From Bacillota bacterium (GTDB lineage: Bacteria; Bacillota; Clostridia; Lachnospirales; Lachnospiraceae): DNA of 64,000 bases. Shown here in pieces: positions 7,228-15,159 of the stretch. Positions within the stretch are counted from its first letter, which is position 1, and every line of letters begins with the position of its first letter. The translations under genes were made by a program, and so were the position numbers. The stretch is from assembly GCA_023402845.1 (NCBI GenBank), contig JAEYFP010000052.1, positions 1-64,000 on the forward strand, in the 5' to 3' direction. The notes below the pieces were generated by a model. It was not told the DNA's origin. It made no database searches and saw only the letters and a program-made list of their open reading frames with translations.

Positions 7228-8562
7228 TTATACGATACCCTGTGCAGTCATTGCCGTAGCAACCTTTAGGAAGCCTGCAATATTAGCTCCGGCAACATAG
7301 TTGCCTTCCATTCCGTATTCCTTTGCGGCATCATCAAGGTTATGAAAGATATTTATCATAATATTCTTTAGTTTTCCATCCACCTCTTCAAAGGTCCAGC
7401 TCAATCTTTCCGAGTTCTGACTCATTTCCAGAGCGCTTGTGGCAACACCGCCTGCATTTGCGGCTTTCCCCGGAACAAACCAGACCCCATTCTTCTGAAG
7501 GTATTCTGTAGCCTCCAATGTTGTCGGCATGTTCGCACCTTCACATACGGCGATGACGCCGTTTGCAACCAGTGTCTTTGCATCTTCCAAATGCAATTCA
7601 TTCTGTGTTGCGCATGGAAGCGCCACATCTGCCTTCACTGACCATACGCCCGTGCCTTCATGATATTGTGCGTTCGGTCTCTTTGCAGTATACTCCGTTA
7701 ATCTTGCACGGCGTACTTCCTTCAATTCCTTCAAAAGAGAAACGTCAATACCTTCGGGATCATATACCCAACCATTGGAGTCGGAGCAGGTAACCGCCTT
7801 CGCTCCAAGCTGCTGCGCTTTCTCAATCGCATATATTGCAACATTTCCAGAACCGGAAACAGCAACTGTCTTGCCTTTGATATCAGAACCATTACTCTTT
7901 AGCATTTCCTCCGTCAAATAAAGAAGTCCGTAGCCTGTCGCCTCCGTTCTTGCAAGCGAACCGCCGTAGGATAAGCCCTTGCCCGTTAGAACACCCTCAT
8001 AAAGTCCGCGAATCCTCTTATATTGTCCGAACATATAACCGATTTCCCTTGCGCCTGTACCGATATCTCCGGCAGGGACATCCGTATCCGCACCAATATA
8101 TTTGTGAAGCTCTGTCATGAAGCTCTGGCAGAACGCCATTACCTCCCTGTCTGATTTGCCCTTCGGATCAAAGTCAGAACCGCCCTTGCCGCCGCCGATA
8201 GAAAGTCCCGTCAAGGAATTCTTAAACGTCTGCTCAAAGCCAAGGAATTTGATGATCCCTATATTAACCGACGGATGCAGCCTCAAACCGCCCTTATATG
8301 GTCCAATCGCGCTGTTGAACTGTACACGAAAACCGTTATTAATCTGAACCTGTCCCTTGTCGTCTACCCAAGGAACACGAAACAGAATTTGCCTTTCCGG
8401 CGTAACCATTCTTTCCAATAATGCATCTCTTCTGTATGCATCCTCATTTCTTTCAATTACAACCCGCAATGATTCTAAAACCTCTTTGACAGCCTGATGG
8501 AATTCCGGCTGTGCCGGGTTCTTATCCATGACCATCTGATACACTTCGTCAACGTATGACAT
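7228..8562 (-). CDS. gdhA: NADP-specific glutamate dehydrogenase
   Basis: The enzyme interconverts 2-oxoglutarate plus ammonia and glutamate. The 444-residue length is that of the hexameric class found in Clostridium and E. coli. Active-site lysines are at K90 (GPYKGGLR), K114 (QTFKN) and K126 (GGGKGGSDF), and the catalytic aspartate is in DVPAGDIG. The nucleotide-binding domain begins near residue 230 with GKTVAVSGSGNVA. The ATG has an AAGGAGG site. NADP rather than NAD specificity is inferred from overall family resemblance. Two hairpins and a short open frame lie upstream. Confidence 0.93.
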   Translation of the reverse strand: MSYVDEVYQMVMDKNPAQPEFHQAVKEVLESLRVVIERNEDAYRRDALLERMVTPERQILFRVPWVDDKGQVQINNGFRVQFNSAIGPYKGGLRLHPSVNIGIIKFLGFEQTFKNSLTGLSIGGGKGGSDFDPKGKSDREVMAFCQSFMTELHKYIGADTDVPAGDIGTGAREIGYMFGQYKRIRGLYEGVLTGKGLSYGGSLARTEATGYGLLYLTEEMLKSNGSDIKGKTVAVSGSGNVAIYAIEKAQQLGAKAVTCSDSNGWVYDPEGIDVSLLKELKEVRRARLTEYTAKRPNAQYHEGTGVWSVKADVALPCATQNELHLEDAKTLVANGVIAVCEGANMPTTLEATEYLQKNGVWFVPGKAANAGGVATSALEMSQNSERLSWTFEEVDGKLKNIMINIFHNLDDAAKEYGMEGNYVAGANIAGFLKVATAMTAQGIV

Positions 8563-8628
8563 GTCTAAATCCTCCTTATTTGGTATGTTTCAGGCGCAAT
8601 CAATGAAAATGATCCTCCCGCATTACAC

Positions 8629-8689
8629 AAAAAGTGTCTTCACCGCTTCAATCCCCTGCCCAAGGTCTTGAAGGAGAAGATACTTTTTT
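8629..8689. terminator. Bidirectional terminator-like hairpin upstream of gdhA
   Basis: AAAAGTGTCTTC plus CTTCAA on the left pair with TTGAAG plus GAAGATACTTTT on the right, with T-runs on both strands. The arm AAAAAAGTATCTTC is shared with the copZ terminator at 5645-5698, so the two may belong to one repeat family. It overlaps the end of the short frame at 8648-8800. Confidence 0.55.
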
Positions 8690-8800
8690 GCTCCCGGCAC
8701 AGATAACATAGCCGCCATATTCCTTATGTACGAATACCCATCCTGCACGGAGCGCTTTGATTTCATAGAAAACGGAACCTTTATCAATAAAGTGTAACAA
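8648..8800 (-). CDS. Possible 50-residue small protein or remnant
   Basis: The minus strand encodes 50 codons beginning at a TTG (8798-8800) with GGAAG a few bases upstream, and ending at TGA (8648-8650). The product, containing GSVFYEIKALRAGWVFV, has the composition of a real folded protein rather than random sequence. I do not recognise a family. Its last 14 codons lie within a terminator-like hairpin. It could be a genuine small gene or the tail of a lost one. Confidence 0.3.
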   Translation of the reverse strand: MLHFIDKGSVFYEIKALRAGWVFVHKEYGGYVICAGSKKVSSPSRPWAGD

Positions 8801-8819
8801 GGTTCTTCCTACGAAATAA

Positions 8820-8865
8820 AAAGACGCCTAATAGGCATAGATACACTATGCCTGCAGACGTCTTT
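8820..8865. terminator. Nested hairpin, terminator-like
   Basis: AAAGACG and CGTCTTT form an outer stem, and AGGCATAG and CTATGCCT an inner 8-bp stem around ATACA. T-rich sequence flanks both sides. Apart from this hairpin, the one at 8629-8689 and the short frame at 8648-8800, I see nothing in the 391 bp between gdhA and the next gene. Confidence 0.55.
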
Positions 8866-8953
8866 GTCTAGGATAGATTATATTACGACACCTCTTAATT
8901 CACAAGCATTTTTTTATTTTGATGTAAAAAATTTTTTTGTAATGTCACAGTTT

Positions 8954-9385
8954 CTATAAATACTGCTTCATCCGCTCGATATTCTTTTCCTCAAAATCCA
9001 TCAGTTCCTTAGCTGCCTCAACCGCAAATTTGCCAGCCATATCGTTATGATTCAGAGTTCTGCACATCTGCGTAATCCCACGGTTATTGCCCTGTATCAT
9101 CATCTCCGCAATATGGCTGGTGCTTGTATTCAGCATTGTATTCATCTGAATTCCGCCCCAAATCACTGCCTTTTCTCCCATCCGGTCATGATAAGGCTCC
9201 GCCTTCTCTTCTCTGAGCTTTTCTGTCATCCGATTCTTAATTTCAGAATATTTTACAGCCTGCTTATTCAAGTCCACCGCAAACGCATCATCATATACCT
9301 TGCTCTCAACCGTACGGATTGCATCCAGGGCCGCCTGCGCATTTTTTTGAACCGCTCTTAAAATTGTCTGCTCCGATTTTGTCAT
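8954..9385 (-). CDS. Conserved-looking hypothetical cytoplasmic protein
   Basis: A 143-residue protein of unknown function without signal peptide or membrane segment. It is mostly predicted alpha-helical, with alternating charged and alanine-rich stretches and a central MNTMLNTSTSHIAEMMIQGN segment, and ends in a charged helix (DFEEKNIERMKQYL). The ATG at 9385 follows GGAGG; the frame is open for 41 further codons upstream, but these run through repeat copy D and are not expected to be translated. It is probably monocistronic, with the SH3-domain gene upstream. I do not assign a family. Confidence 0.65.
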   Translation of the reverse strand: MTKSEQTILRAVQKNAQAALDAIRTVESKVYDDAFAVDLNKQAVKYSEIKNRMTEKLREEKAEPYHDRMGEKAVIWGGIQMNTMLNTSTSHIAEMMIQGNNRGITQMCRTLNHNDMAGKFAVEAAKELMDFEEKNIERMKQYL

Positions 9386-9437
9386 ATTGTCCTCCGTCTT
9401 ACTGTTTCTGTTATTATTCCATAGGACGCTGTTTTTA

Positions 9438-9480
9438 TACTTTGGCAGCACAGCTTTTGTTCCGCGCGCAGCTGCACATA
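9438..9480 (+). repeat. Palindromic interspersed repeat, copy D (truncated)
   Basis: This matches the right half of copies A-C (CTTTGGCAGCACAGCTTTTG, then TTCCGCGCGCAGCTGCACATA) but lacks the left arm. It lies between the SH3-domain gene and the gene at 8954-9385. Confidence 0.6.
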
Positions 9481-9541
9481 AAAATGACCCGGATAGACTC
9501 CGAGCCATTATTTTTATCCTATTATTTAATTAACCGCAGAT

Positions 9542-10738
9542 TTATTCTACAAAGTCTGCTTTCACATAAGCTTCCTGACCCTTGTAGTTAATCTTACACC
9601 AGCCGTTTGCTTTTTCAATCAACTCAAACTGTTCCCCGCGGTATGCCACGCCAATCTTATTTCCGGTCTCACTCGCGGTTTCTCTGATGTTGACATTTTC
9701 CTTTACGGTAACTGTGCCGCCTGTCGTTGCTGCCTGATTATCTGTGCTTTCACCTTCGGCTGCGGTATCACCGGCCGCAGCGGCCGCATTGTCCAAAACC
9801 TCCAGATACTCGGTCTTGATATAGGCCTCCTGACCGTTATAATCAATTTTGCTCCATCCGTTTTCCATTTCTTCATATCTTGTATATTCATCTCCGACCG
9901 CCGCCTTACCAAGTGCCTCAGCCTCTGTGCTGGCCGATGCCCGGATGTTAACGACATCGGTAGCGCGTACCATTGTAGCTGCTGCCTGCTGTGCAACCGC
10001 CTGCGCTTCTGCCTCCGCAGCCGCAGCTGCTTCCGCCTCCGCCTGCTGTTGAACAGCCAGCTCATCCTTGACAGCCTGATTGATCTTTTCTCTGATCGTC
10101 GGCATCAGGGCGGCAAGCGCTTCATCGGACTCCAGTGCTTCATTATACTTGACTTCGATATCCTCGCTCAGCTTCACAACATCATCCTGAACAGATAACG
10201 CCTGAAAATATGCCTTTTCATCATCAGTCGGATTTTCTTTATTAACATAAAGAGCCCCTGAATCATTCGTACAAACATACACGGATGCCAGCGCCGGTGC
10301 CGGTGTGGCAGTACCCGTAAATAAAATATCATATGTGACAAGTGCAAAGTAGGAATTCTCTGCCGGACCTTTTTTGGTATAAACGACGTAATTAGAAAAA
10401 CTGTCATAATACTCCGCCTGCTTCTGCACACGAATCCGCTCCTCAGACTCCATCGTATTGCTCAAGGATGCCATCGTATCCGCGTCCCCGGCGGCCATTG
10501 CGTCGAAATAAGACTGCAGCAAAGTATTGACATCCGGGTAAGCATCTACCTCGTACTTATCTTTCGGAACCTCTATGCTGCTCTCCGCAAGCACTGTTGT
10601 CGCATCCGATTCGGATGCCTGATCCTTATTTTTAACCATAAATACAATCAAAACCACAACAAGTACTACAAATAGGCCCCCCACAATAAAGTACCGATAA
10701 TGTCTCTCGATAAACTCTTTTACTTTATTTCCTGCCAT
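9542..10738 (-). CDS. Membrane-anchored protein with two bacterial SH3 domains
   Basis: The 398-residue protein has a short cytoplasmic N-terminus and one membrane helix at about residues 18-38. An outside region of about 200 residues without recognised motifs follows, then an Ala/Gln/Glu-rich helical stretch near residues 220-250. Two SH3b domains close the protein (VVNIRASAST and NVNIRETAS starts, both with the NGWxKIxYxGQEAYVK pattern), separated by a Gly/Thr/Ala linker. Bacterial SH3 domains usually bind peptidoglycan peptides, so a cell-wall role is likely, but no catalytic domain is seen. The start at 10738 has a GGAAG site; 32 upstream codons overlap the tRNA and are rejected. Confidence 0.8.
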   Translation of the reverse strand: MAGNKVKEFIERHYRYFIVGGLFVVLVVVLIVFMVKNKDQASESDATTVLAESSIEVPKDKYEVDAYPDVNTLLQSYFDAMAAGDADTMASLSNTMESEERIRVQKQAEYYDSFSNYVVYTKKGPAENSYFALVTYDILFTGTATPAPALASVYVCTNDSGALYVNKENPTDDEKAYFQALSVQDDVVKLSEDIEVKYNEALESDEALAALMPTIREKINQAVKDELAVQQQAEAEAAAAAEAEAQAVAQQAAATMVRATDVVNIRASASTEAEALGKAAVGDEYTRYEEMENGWSKIDYNGQEAYIKTEYLEVLDNAAAAAGDTAAEGESTDNQAATTGGTVTVKENVNIRETASETGNKIGVAYRGEQFELIEKANGWCKINYKGQEAYVKADFVE

Positions 10739-10804
10739 ATTTAAACTTCCTTTCATTCCTTCCAACCAAGTATTGCTATCATTGGTCACCTGTGAAAATG
10801 ATAA

Positions 10805-10877
10805 TGCACCCGAGAGGATTTGAACCCCCGACACACGGTACCGGAAACCGTTGCTCTATCCCCTGAGCTACGAGTGC
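10805..10877 (-). tRNA. tRNA-Arg (anticodon CCG)
   Basis: Read on the minus strand, acceptor GCACTCG pairs with CGGGTGC (with one G-T pair) followed by discriminator A. The D arm is GCTC/GAGC. The anticodon stem ACGGT/ACCGT encloses TTCCGGT, giving anticodon CCG, which reads CGG. The T arm has loop TTCAAAT. CCA is not encoded. Length is 73 nt. Confidence 0.95.
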
Positions 10878-10967
10878 ATTTTCGTGTTAATTGCTGCTAA
10901 CACATTGCCAACATTTTCACACATCACATATCATACCATAGCGAAGCAAAAATATCAAATGAAAATA

Positions 10968-11876
10968 TTACAAATTCGTTACAAACATATCCACTTTCTC
11001 AAAACCACCGTTTTTTCTGTATAAATAGGCATGGTCCGACAAAATATCCTCCCTCTCTATTTGTGCCGTATTCACCTCACGCACCATTTCAGACAGCCGG
11101 TCCAGGCTATGTGTACAGGAGGCCGGAACTAAAAGCACCTCATGCACACTGCTCGGAAGAATGTACAAATCACTTTCCACATGCTCCGAAAATGCACTAA
11201 GCACATCCTCATACGACATACATACCGCCCCGTTCAGCTTATATTTGTTAGACAGCACATACATCTCGATCTCATCCTCTTCTTCCATGCTGTCTGATTC
11301 GCTGCCATACAACTCTTCCACCACTTCTTTCAGCGACGTAATTTCAAAGCCCATGCCTTCTCTCGTATTTTTTTCCGCCTCCCGCATTAAATCCGCTTCC
11401 TCACGCTCCCACATAATGACATGAGAGTGATGAACTAATATACTCACCGTGCCCACCTCACTGTTCTTTAAAAGACAATACGGTACAATGGCAAGATCCA
11501 GAAAGCGTTTATGCGGTACAAGCGCCAACAATTTCTCATTTGACCTGTAGTTGACCAGCTTACAGAACAACAGTTCCCGTGCCTGTTCATAATCTGTAAA
11601 AAAAGAAATGTCCACATCCTCTTCCAGACGACTTTCCCGATACACCTTAAGAATCTCCTCCATCAGCGCATCAAAAGGTTCTCCCTGCATAAATTGTTCA
11701 TAAAAAGGCTCCAAATAAATTGTTGGGGAAACATTCCTTTCCTCCTCCGCCACAACAAGTCCTTCCATAGAAACTGCATTATTCTTTACCACCCGGTGGA
11801 TCGCCGCTTTGCAGCTTTTTCCCAGCTGTCTTTCTGCTTCGCTTCTTACCTCTTCTAAAAATTCCTGATAATCCAT
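10968..11876 (-). CDS. DUF5688 family protein
   Basis: This 302-residue soluble protein matches my memory of the DUF5688 family, common in Lachnospiraceae. It starts MDYQEFLEEV, has the central RFLDLAIVPYCLL region and ends with a segment resembling VREVN. It is acidic, with a run of Glu and Asp near residues 193-203, and has no signal peptide or membrane helix. The ORF has an AGGGAGAA site. Function is unknown in the family. It lies between efp and tRNA-Arg on the same strand, but a terminator after efp makes it a separate unit. Confidence 0.78.
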   Translation of the reverse strand: MDYQEFLEEVRSEAERQLGKSCKAAIHRVVKNNAVSMEGLVVAEEERNVSPTIYLEPFYEQFMQGEPFDALMEEILKVYRESRLEEDVDISFFTDYEQARELLFCKLVNYRSNEKLLALVPHKRFLDLAIVPYCLLKNSEVGTVSILVHHSHVIMWEREEADLMREAEKNTREGMGFEITSLKEVVEELYGSESDSMEEEDEIEMYVLSNKYKLNGAVCMSYEDVLSAFSEHVESDLYILPSSVHEVLLVPASCTHSLDRLSEMVREVNTAQIEREDILSDHAYLYRKNGGFEKVDMFVTNL

Positions 11877-12049
11877 ATTGTTCTCCCTTTCTATTCTACA
11901 ATTGTCAGACGAATCTGCTCAACCGAAAGAGATCACATGAATTTTCCATATATCCTGCACGCCGCGTGTCTTACCCTTTCGGCAAATTTCCAATCCGCTA
12001 GCTGCTTATCCCAACTTGTAATAAAAAATACATATAATTTTTCATTACA

Positions 12050-12082
12050 AAAGGACCCCTCAAACAAACCGTCAGGAGTCCT
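12050..12082 (-). terminator. Terminator of efp
   Basis: On the minus strand GGACTCCT pairs with AGGGGTCC, with one G-T pair, across a 13-nt loop and runs into TTTTG. It lies about 40 bp after the efp stop. Confidence 0.65.
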
Positions 12083-12118
12083 GTCAAATTCACATTATCA
12101 CTTACACCGAAGCTCTAC

Positions 12119-12676
12119 TCATACTCTTGAGAGATATTCTCCGGTTCTTGTATCGATCTTTATCTTGTCAGTCTGGTCCACAAACAGCGGTACATATACC
12201 ACAGCGCCTGTTTCCACGGTTGCCGGCTTTGTTGCGCCCGTTGCCGTATCACCCTTAAAGCCCGGCTCTGTTTCAGTAATTCCCAATTCAACAAACAACG
12301 GAGGCTCGATTGCAAATACATTTCCATTGTGTGAACATACCTTAACCATTTCGTTTTCCTTGACAAACTTCAATGCATCGCCGATTGTTTCTGCATCCAG
12401 AGCAATCTGCTCATAATTCTCTACATTCATAAAGTGGAATAAGTCACCGTCCGAATATAAATACTGCATATCATTTCTATCGATACGGGCTTGTGGAAAC
12501 TTTTCCGTAGGCCGGAAAGTCCTTTCAACCACACCGCCATTAATAATATTCCTTAACTTTGTCCTAACAAAAGCTGCTCCCTTTCCGGGTTTTACGTGCT
12601 GAAATTCAATAATTTGAAAAATTCCATTGTCCATCTCAACAGTTAAGCCATTCCTAAAATCGCCTGCTGATATCAT
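12119..12676 (-). CDS. efp: Elongation factor P
   Basis: EF-P binds stalled ribosomes between the P and E sites and promotes peptide-bond formation at polyproline runs. The 185 residues are full length, with the N-terminal KOW-like domain and two OB domains. The modified-loop residue is K32 in KPGKGAAF, at the same position as the lysine modified in Bacillus. A downstream AroQ-AroK-AroE set lies upstream in the same direction, as is frequent in Firmicutes. The ATG has an AAGGAGGA site. Confidence 0.97.
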   Translation of the reverse strand: MISAGDFRNGLTVEMDNGIFQIIEFQHVKPGKGAAFVRTKLRNIINGGVVERTFRPTEKFPQARIDRNDMQYLYSDGDLFHFMNVENYEQIALDAETIGDALKFVKENEMVKVCSHNGNVFAIEPPLFVELGITETEPGFKGDTATGATKPATVETGAVVYVPLFVDQTDKIKIDTRTGEYLSRV

Positions 12677-12743
12677 CCGATATTCCTCCTTAAATACGTT
12701 CCGTAATAATTCTTTATCAGTTTATACTAAAAGGGCAGATATT

Positions 12744-13190
12744 TCAACTGTTTTTTCTGCTTAACTCAATTAAATAATCAATTGCCTCTAAATAGCCTTC
12801 CAGTCCATGTCCCTTGATCAGATGATTGCAGGCCGGTGCCGTTACGGAATTATGGCGCCATTCCTCCGCCCGTTTTGAAATATCCGAAATATGCACCTCC
12901 ACTTTTGGCGTCCGAATTGAGGAAAGTGCATCGTGAATTGCATAACTATAATGGGCATACGCACCCGGATTGATCACGACACCGTCTGTAATATCATAAT
13001 AGCTTTCCTGTATTTTATCGATAATGGCGCCCTCATGGTTACTTTGAAACATTTCCACCAGGATATTTTCCTGGGCCGCTTTTTTCATAACCATCTGCCT
13101 CAAAAAATCATAATCCTGCCGGCCATACACATCCACCTCACGAATGCCCAGAAAATTTAAATTGGGTCCGTTGATTACTAATATTTTCAT
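12744..13190 (-). CDS. aroQ: 3-dehydroquinate dehydratase, type II
   Basis: This catalyses the third step of the shikimate pathway, dehydrating 3-dehydroquinate to 3-dehydroshikimate. At 148 residues it has the size of the dodecameric type II enzyme. Motifs are GPNLNFLGIREVDVYG at the N-terminus (catalytic Tyr and Arg region), NPGAYAHYSYAIHDAL (His in the active site) and VEVHISDI. It follows aroK by a 36-bp gap in one direction, so aroE-aroK-aroQ look co-transcribed. Confidence 0.95.
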   Translation of the reverse strand: MKILVINGPNLNFLGIREVDVYGRQDYDFLRQMVMKKAAQENILVEMFQSNHEGAIIDKIQESYYDITDGVVINPGAYAHYSYAIHDALSSIRTPKVEVHISDISKRAEEWRHNSVTAPACNHLIKGHGLEGYLEAIDYLIELSRKNS

Positions 13191-13226
13191 AAGATACTTC
13201 TCCCTTCTATTTACACATGCTATGAA

Positions 13227-13739
13227 TTATATGGAAATAATCTGCTCTGCGATCTCTTCTACAGAAAGCGCATCCACCATAATTACCTGGTCCGCAAGCG
13301 CCGCATATACAGGCCCCCGCTCCTTAAGCAGCAGCTCAATCCTATTCGATACCTTCGAGGGTTCTCCTGCAAGCAGAGGCCTGGAGGTGTCCTTTGCAAG
13401 GCGTCTTAATACCGTTTCTTTCGATACCTCTAAGTATATCACCTTACCGATTTTTTTCAAATAGGATTGATTCTCTAATTTAACAGGCAGACCACCGCCG
13501 ACAGAAAGCACCGTGTGCCGCAGTGAAAACGCCAAGTTCCTTACAAGCATCGTCTCCAGCAGTCTAAAATGCTCCTCACCAAATTCCCGGAAAATATCAG
13601 AAACCGCAAGTCCCATCTCCTGCTCAATCCATGCATCAGTATCCTGAAAATCCGCACCGAGCTTCCTTGCAAGGCTTTTACCGACTGTCGTCTTACCAGC
13701 TCCCATAAAACCGATCAATACATAATTTTTCTCATCCAT
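13227..13739 (-). CDS. aroK: Shikimate kinase
   Basis: Shikimate kinase phosphorylates shikimate with ATP in the fifth pathway step. The P-loop GFMGAGKTTVG is at residues 9-19. The shikimate-binding DTDAWIE, the GGGLP segment and the lid-region arginines (RPLLAG) are present. I start at the ATG at 13739 (MDEKNYVLIGF), which leaves 170 residues, typical of the family. A further ATG at 13790 is in frame but overlaps the aroE stop and has no ribosome binding site; the site for the chosen start (GGGAGAG) is rather distant. Confidence 0.9.
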   Translation of the reverse strand: MDEKNYVLIGFMGAGKTTVGKSLARKLGADFQDTDAWIEQEMGLAVSDIFREFGEEHFRLLETMLVRNLAFSLRHTVLSVGGGLPVKLENQSYLKKIGKVIYLEVSKETVLRRLAKDTSRPLLAGEPSKVSNRIELLLKERGPVYAALADQVIMVDALSVEEIAEQIISI

Positions 13740-13773
13740 AACACACTTAAACTCTCCCGTTCCAAGAAGCCTC

Positions 13774-14640
13774 TCACTGCAGACATTCATATACCTGATT
13801 AATTATTTCTTCGGACACGGACGTTTCTGTCCACAGCTCATAGGCGCTCACCGCCTGATATAACAACATTTTTAATCCATTGTACGCCCGCCCGCCGTTT
13901 TCCTCGACAAGCCGCATGAATTTTGTCACGCGCGGATTGTAAATTAAATCGATGCCGGTCTCCACCATTTTATAAAAAGCCGCATCTTCAATAACAGCTT
14001 CCTCCTCATGCGGGTATAAACCGAGCTGTGTACACTGAAAAACAATGTAGCGCTCCTCCACAAGCTCCCCGCAGCATCCGAGAGACATTGCACGCACTTT
14101 TGTTTTCTGTGCAAATCCGATTTCCTCTGAATATGCCCTGACATCCTGTGCAATCGCTTCCGCTTTTTCCAATGTTCTATTTAATAGCGTAACAGAATCT
14201 GCCTGTTCCTTTGCGCATAAAAATGCTGCGGCACGTGCCGCTCCTCCCGCGCCAAGCAGCAGAATATGCCTGCCTGCAAGAGAAATTCCTTCCGATCTCA
14301 GCTCCCGTTCCAATCCGGTGATATCTGTATTATATCCCTGAAAGCCCGTCTTTGTTCTGACGAGCGTATTGACCGCACCAATCCGCCCCGCCAGCTCCTC
14401 TACCCCGGCAAGACTGTCCATAACAACCGATTTGTATGGGACCGTCACATTCATGCCCCCAATTCCGAGCGCATAAGCGCCCTGAACGGCAAGCGCCGCA
14501 TCGGACTCCACTTCAAATGGTACATATACAAGATTTTTCCCCTGCCGCTCTGCAATCAGATTGTGGATCAGCGGCGACTTCGTATGTCGAATGGGGTGTC
14601 CGATAATGCCAAGAACCCTCGTTTCTCCATCAACATTCAT
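13774..14640 (-). CDS. aroE: Shikimate dehydrogenase
   Basis: NADP-dependent reduction of 3-dehydroshikimate to shikimate. Substrate-binding signatures SPLIHN and NVTVPYK (with the catalytic lysine) are in the N-terminal half, as is NTDITG. The nucleotide-binding fold starts with LLLGAGGAARAA, and the C-terminal QAVSAYELWTE helix is present. The ATG at 14640 has AAGGGTGA just upstream and is preferred to an in-frame GTG three codons earlier. It is followed by aroK with a short gap. Confidence 0.94.
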   Translation of the reverse strand: MNVDGETRVLGIIGHPIRHTKSPLIHNLIAERQGKNLVYVPFEVESDAALAVQGAYALGIGGMNVTVPYKSVVMDSLAGVEELAGRIGAVNTLVRTKTGFQGYNTDITGLERELRSEGISLAGRHILLLGAGGAARAAAFLCAKEQADSVTLLNRTLEKAEAIAQDVRAYSEEIGFAQKTKVRAMSLGCCGELVEERYIVFQCTQLGLYPHEEEAVIEDAAFYKMVETGIDLIYNPRVTKFMRLVEENGGRAYNGLKMLLYQAVSAYELWTETSVSEEIINQVYECLQ

Positions 14641-14655
14641 AAACTTCACCCTTTT

Positions 14656-15159
14656 TTAGTTTTTCTTACACTTCTTTTCATAAAAATGCAACACAACTCT
14701 CTCTAGCTTCCGTTTCAAAACAATCTGTATCTCTTCCTTCGGATGAATCGGTTTCACAAGGATATTTCGGATCCCCGCACGCTTAGCACCCCACACATCC
14801 GTAAAGAGCTGATCCCCTACAAACAGAGTCGTTGCCGTATCGGTCCCAATCTCACGCATCGCCCGTAAATAGCCTGTCCTGCCCGGCTTTCCCGCCTTAA
14901 AAATATACTTTACCCGTACCGCATTATTAAACTGCTTCACACGTGCTTCTTTGTTGTTGGACAGCAGAAGTACGGCATAGCCGATTTGTTTCAGTCTGCG
15001 AAAAAGGGCGATCGCTCTCTTATCCGCAGGCGCACCGTGCGGAACAAGCGTATTGTCAATGTCAAAAATAATTCCGCGAAGTCCTTCCCGATAAAGTCCC
15101 TCATAATCGATTTCATATGCGGAAGCAACATATGCGTCCGGAAAAAAACAATCAAGCAT
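14656..15159 (-). CDS. yqeG: YqeG family HAD IIIA-type phosphatase
   Basis: This is a 167-residue haloacid-dehalogenase phosphatase of subgroup IIIA. Motif I is FDIDNTLV (nucleophile Asp then Asp), motif II is LLSNN, and motif III/IV is GKPGRTG followed by VGDQLFTDVWGA. YqeG proteins are widespread in Firmicutes near shikimate or ribosome-assembly genes, and their physiological substrate is not established beyond phosphatidylglycerophosphate-type activity in related proteins. Its start overlaps the exporter upstream by 8 bp and it lies 15 bp from aroE. Confidence 0.88.
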   Translation of the reverse strand: MLDCFFPDAYVASAYEIDYEGLYREGLRGIIFDIDNTLVPHGAPADKRAIALFRRLKQIGYAVLLLSNNKEARVKQFNNAVRVKYIFKAGKPGRTGYLRAMREIGTDTATTLFVGDQLFTDVWGAKRAGIRNILVKPIHPKEEIQIVLKRKLERVVLHFYEKKCKKN

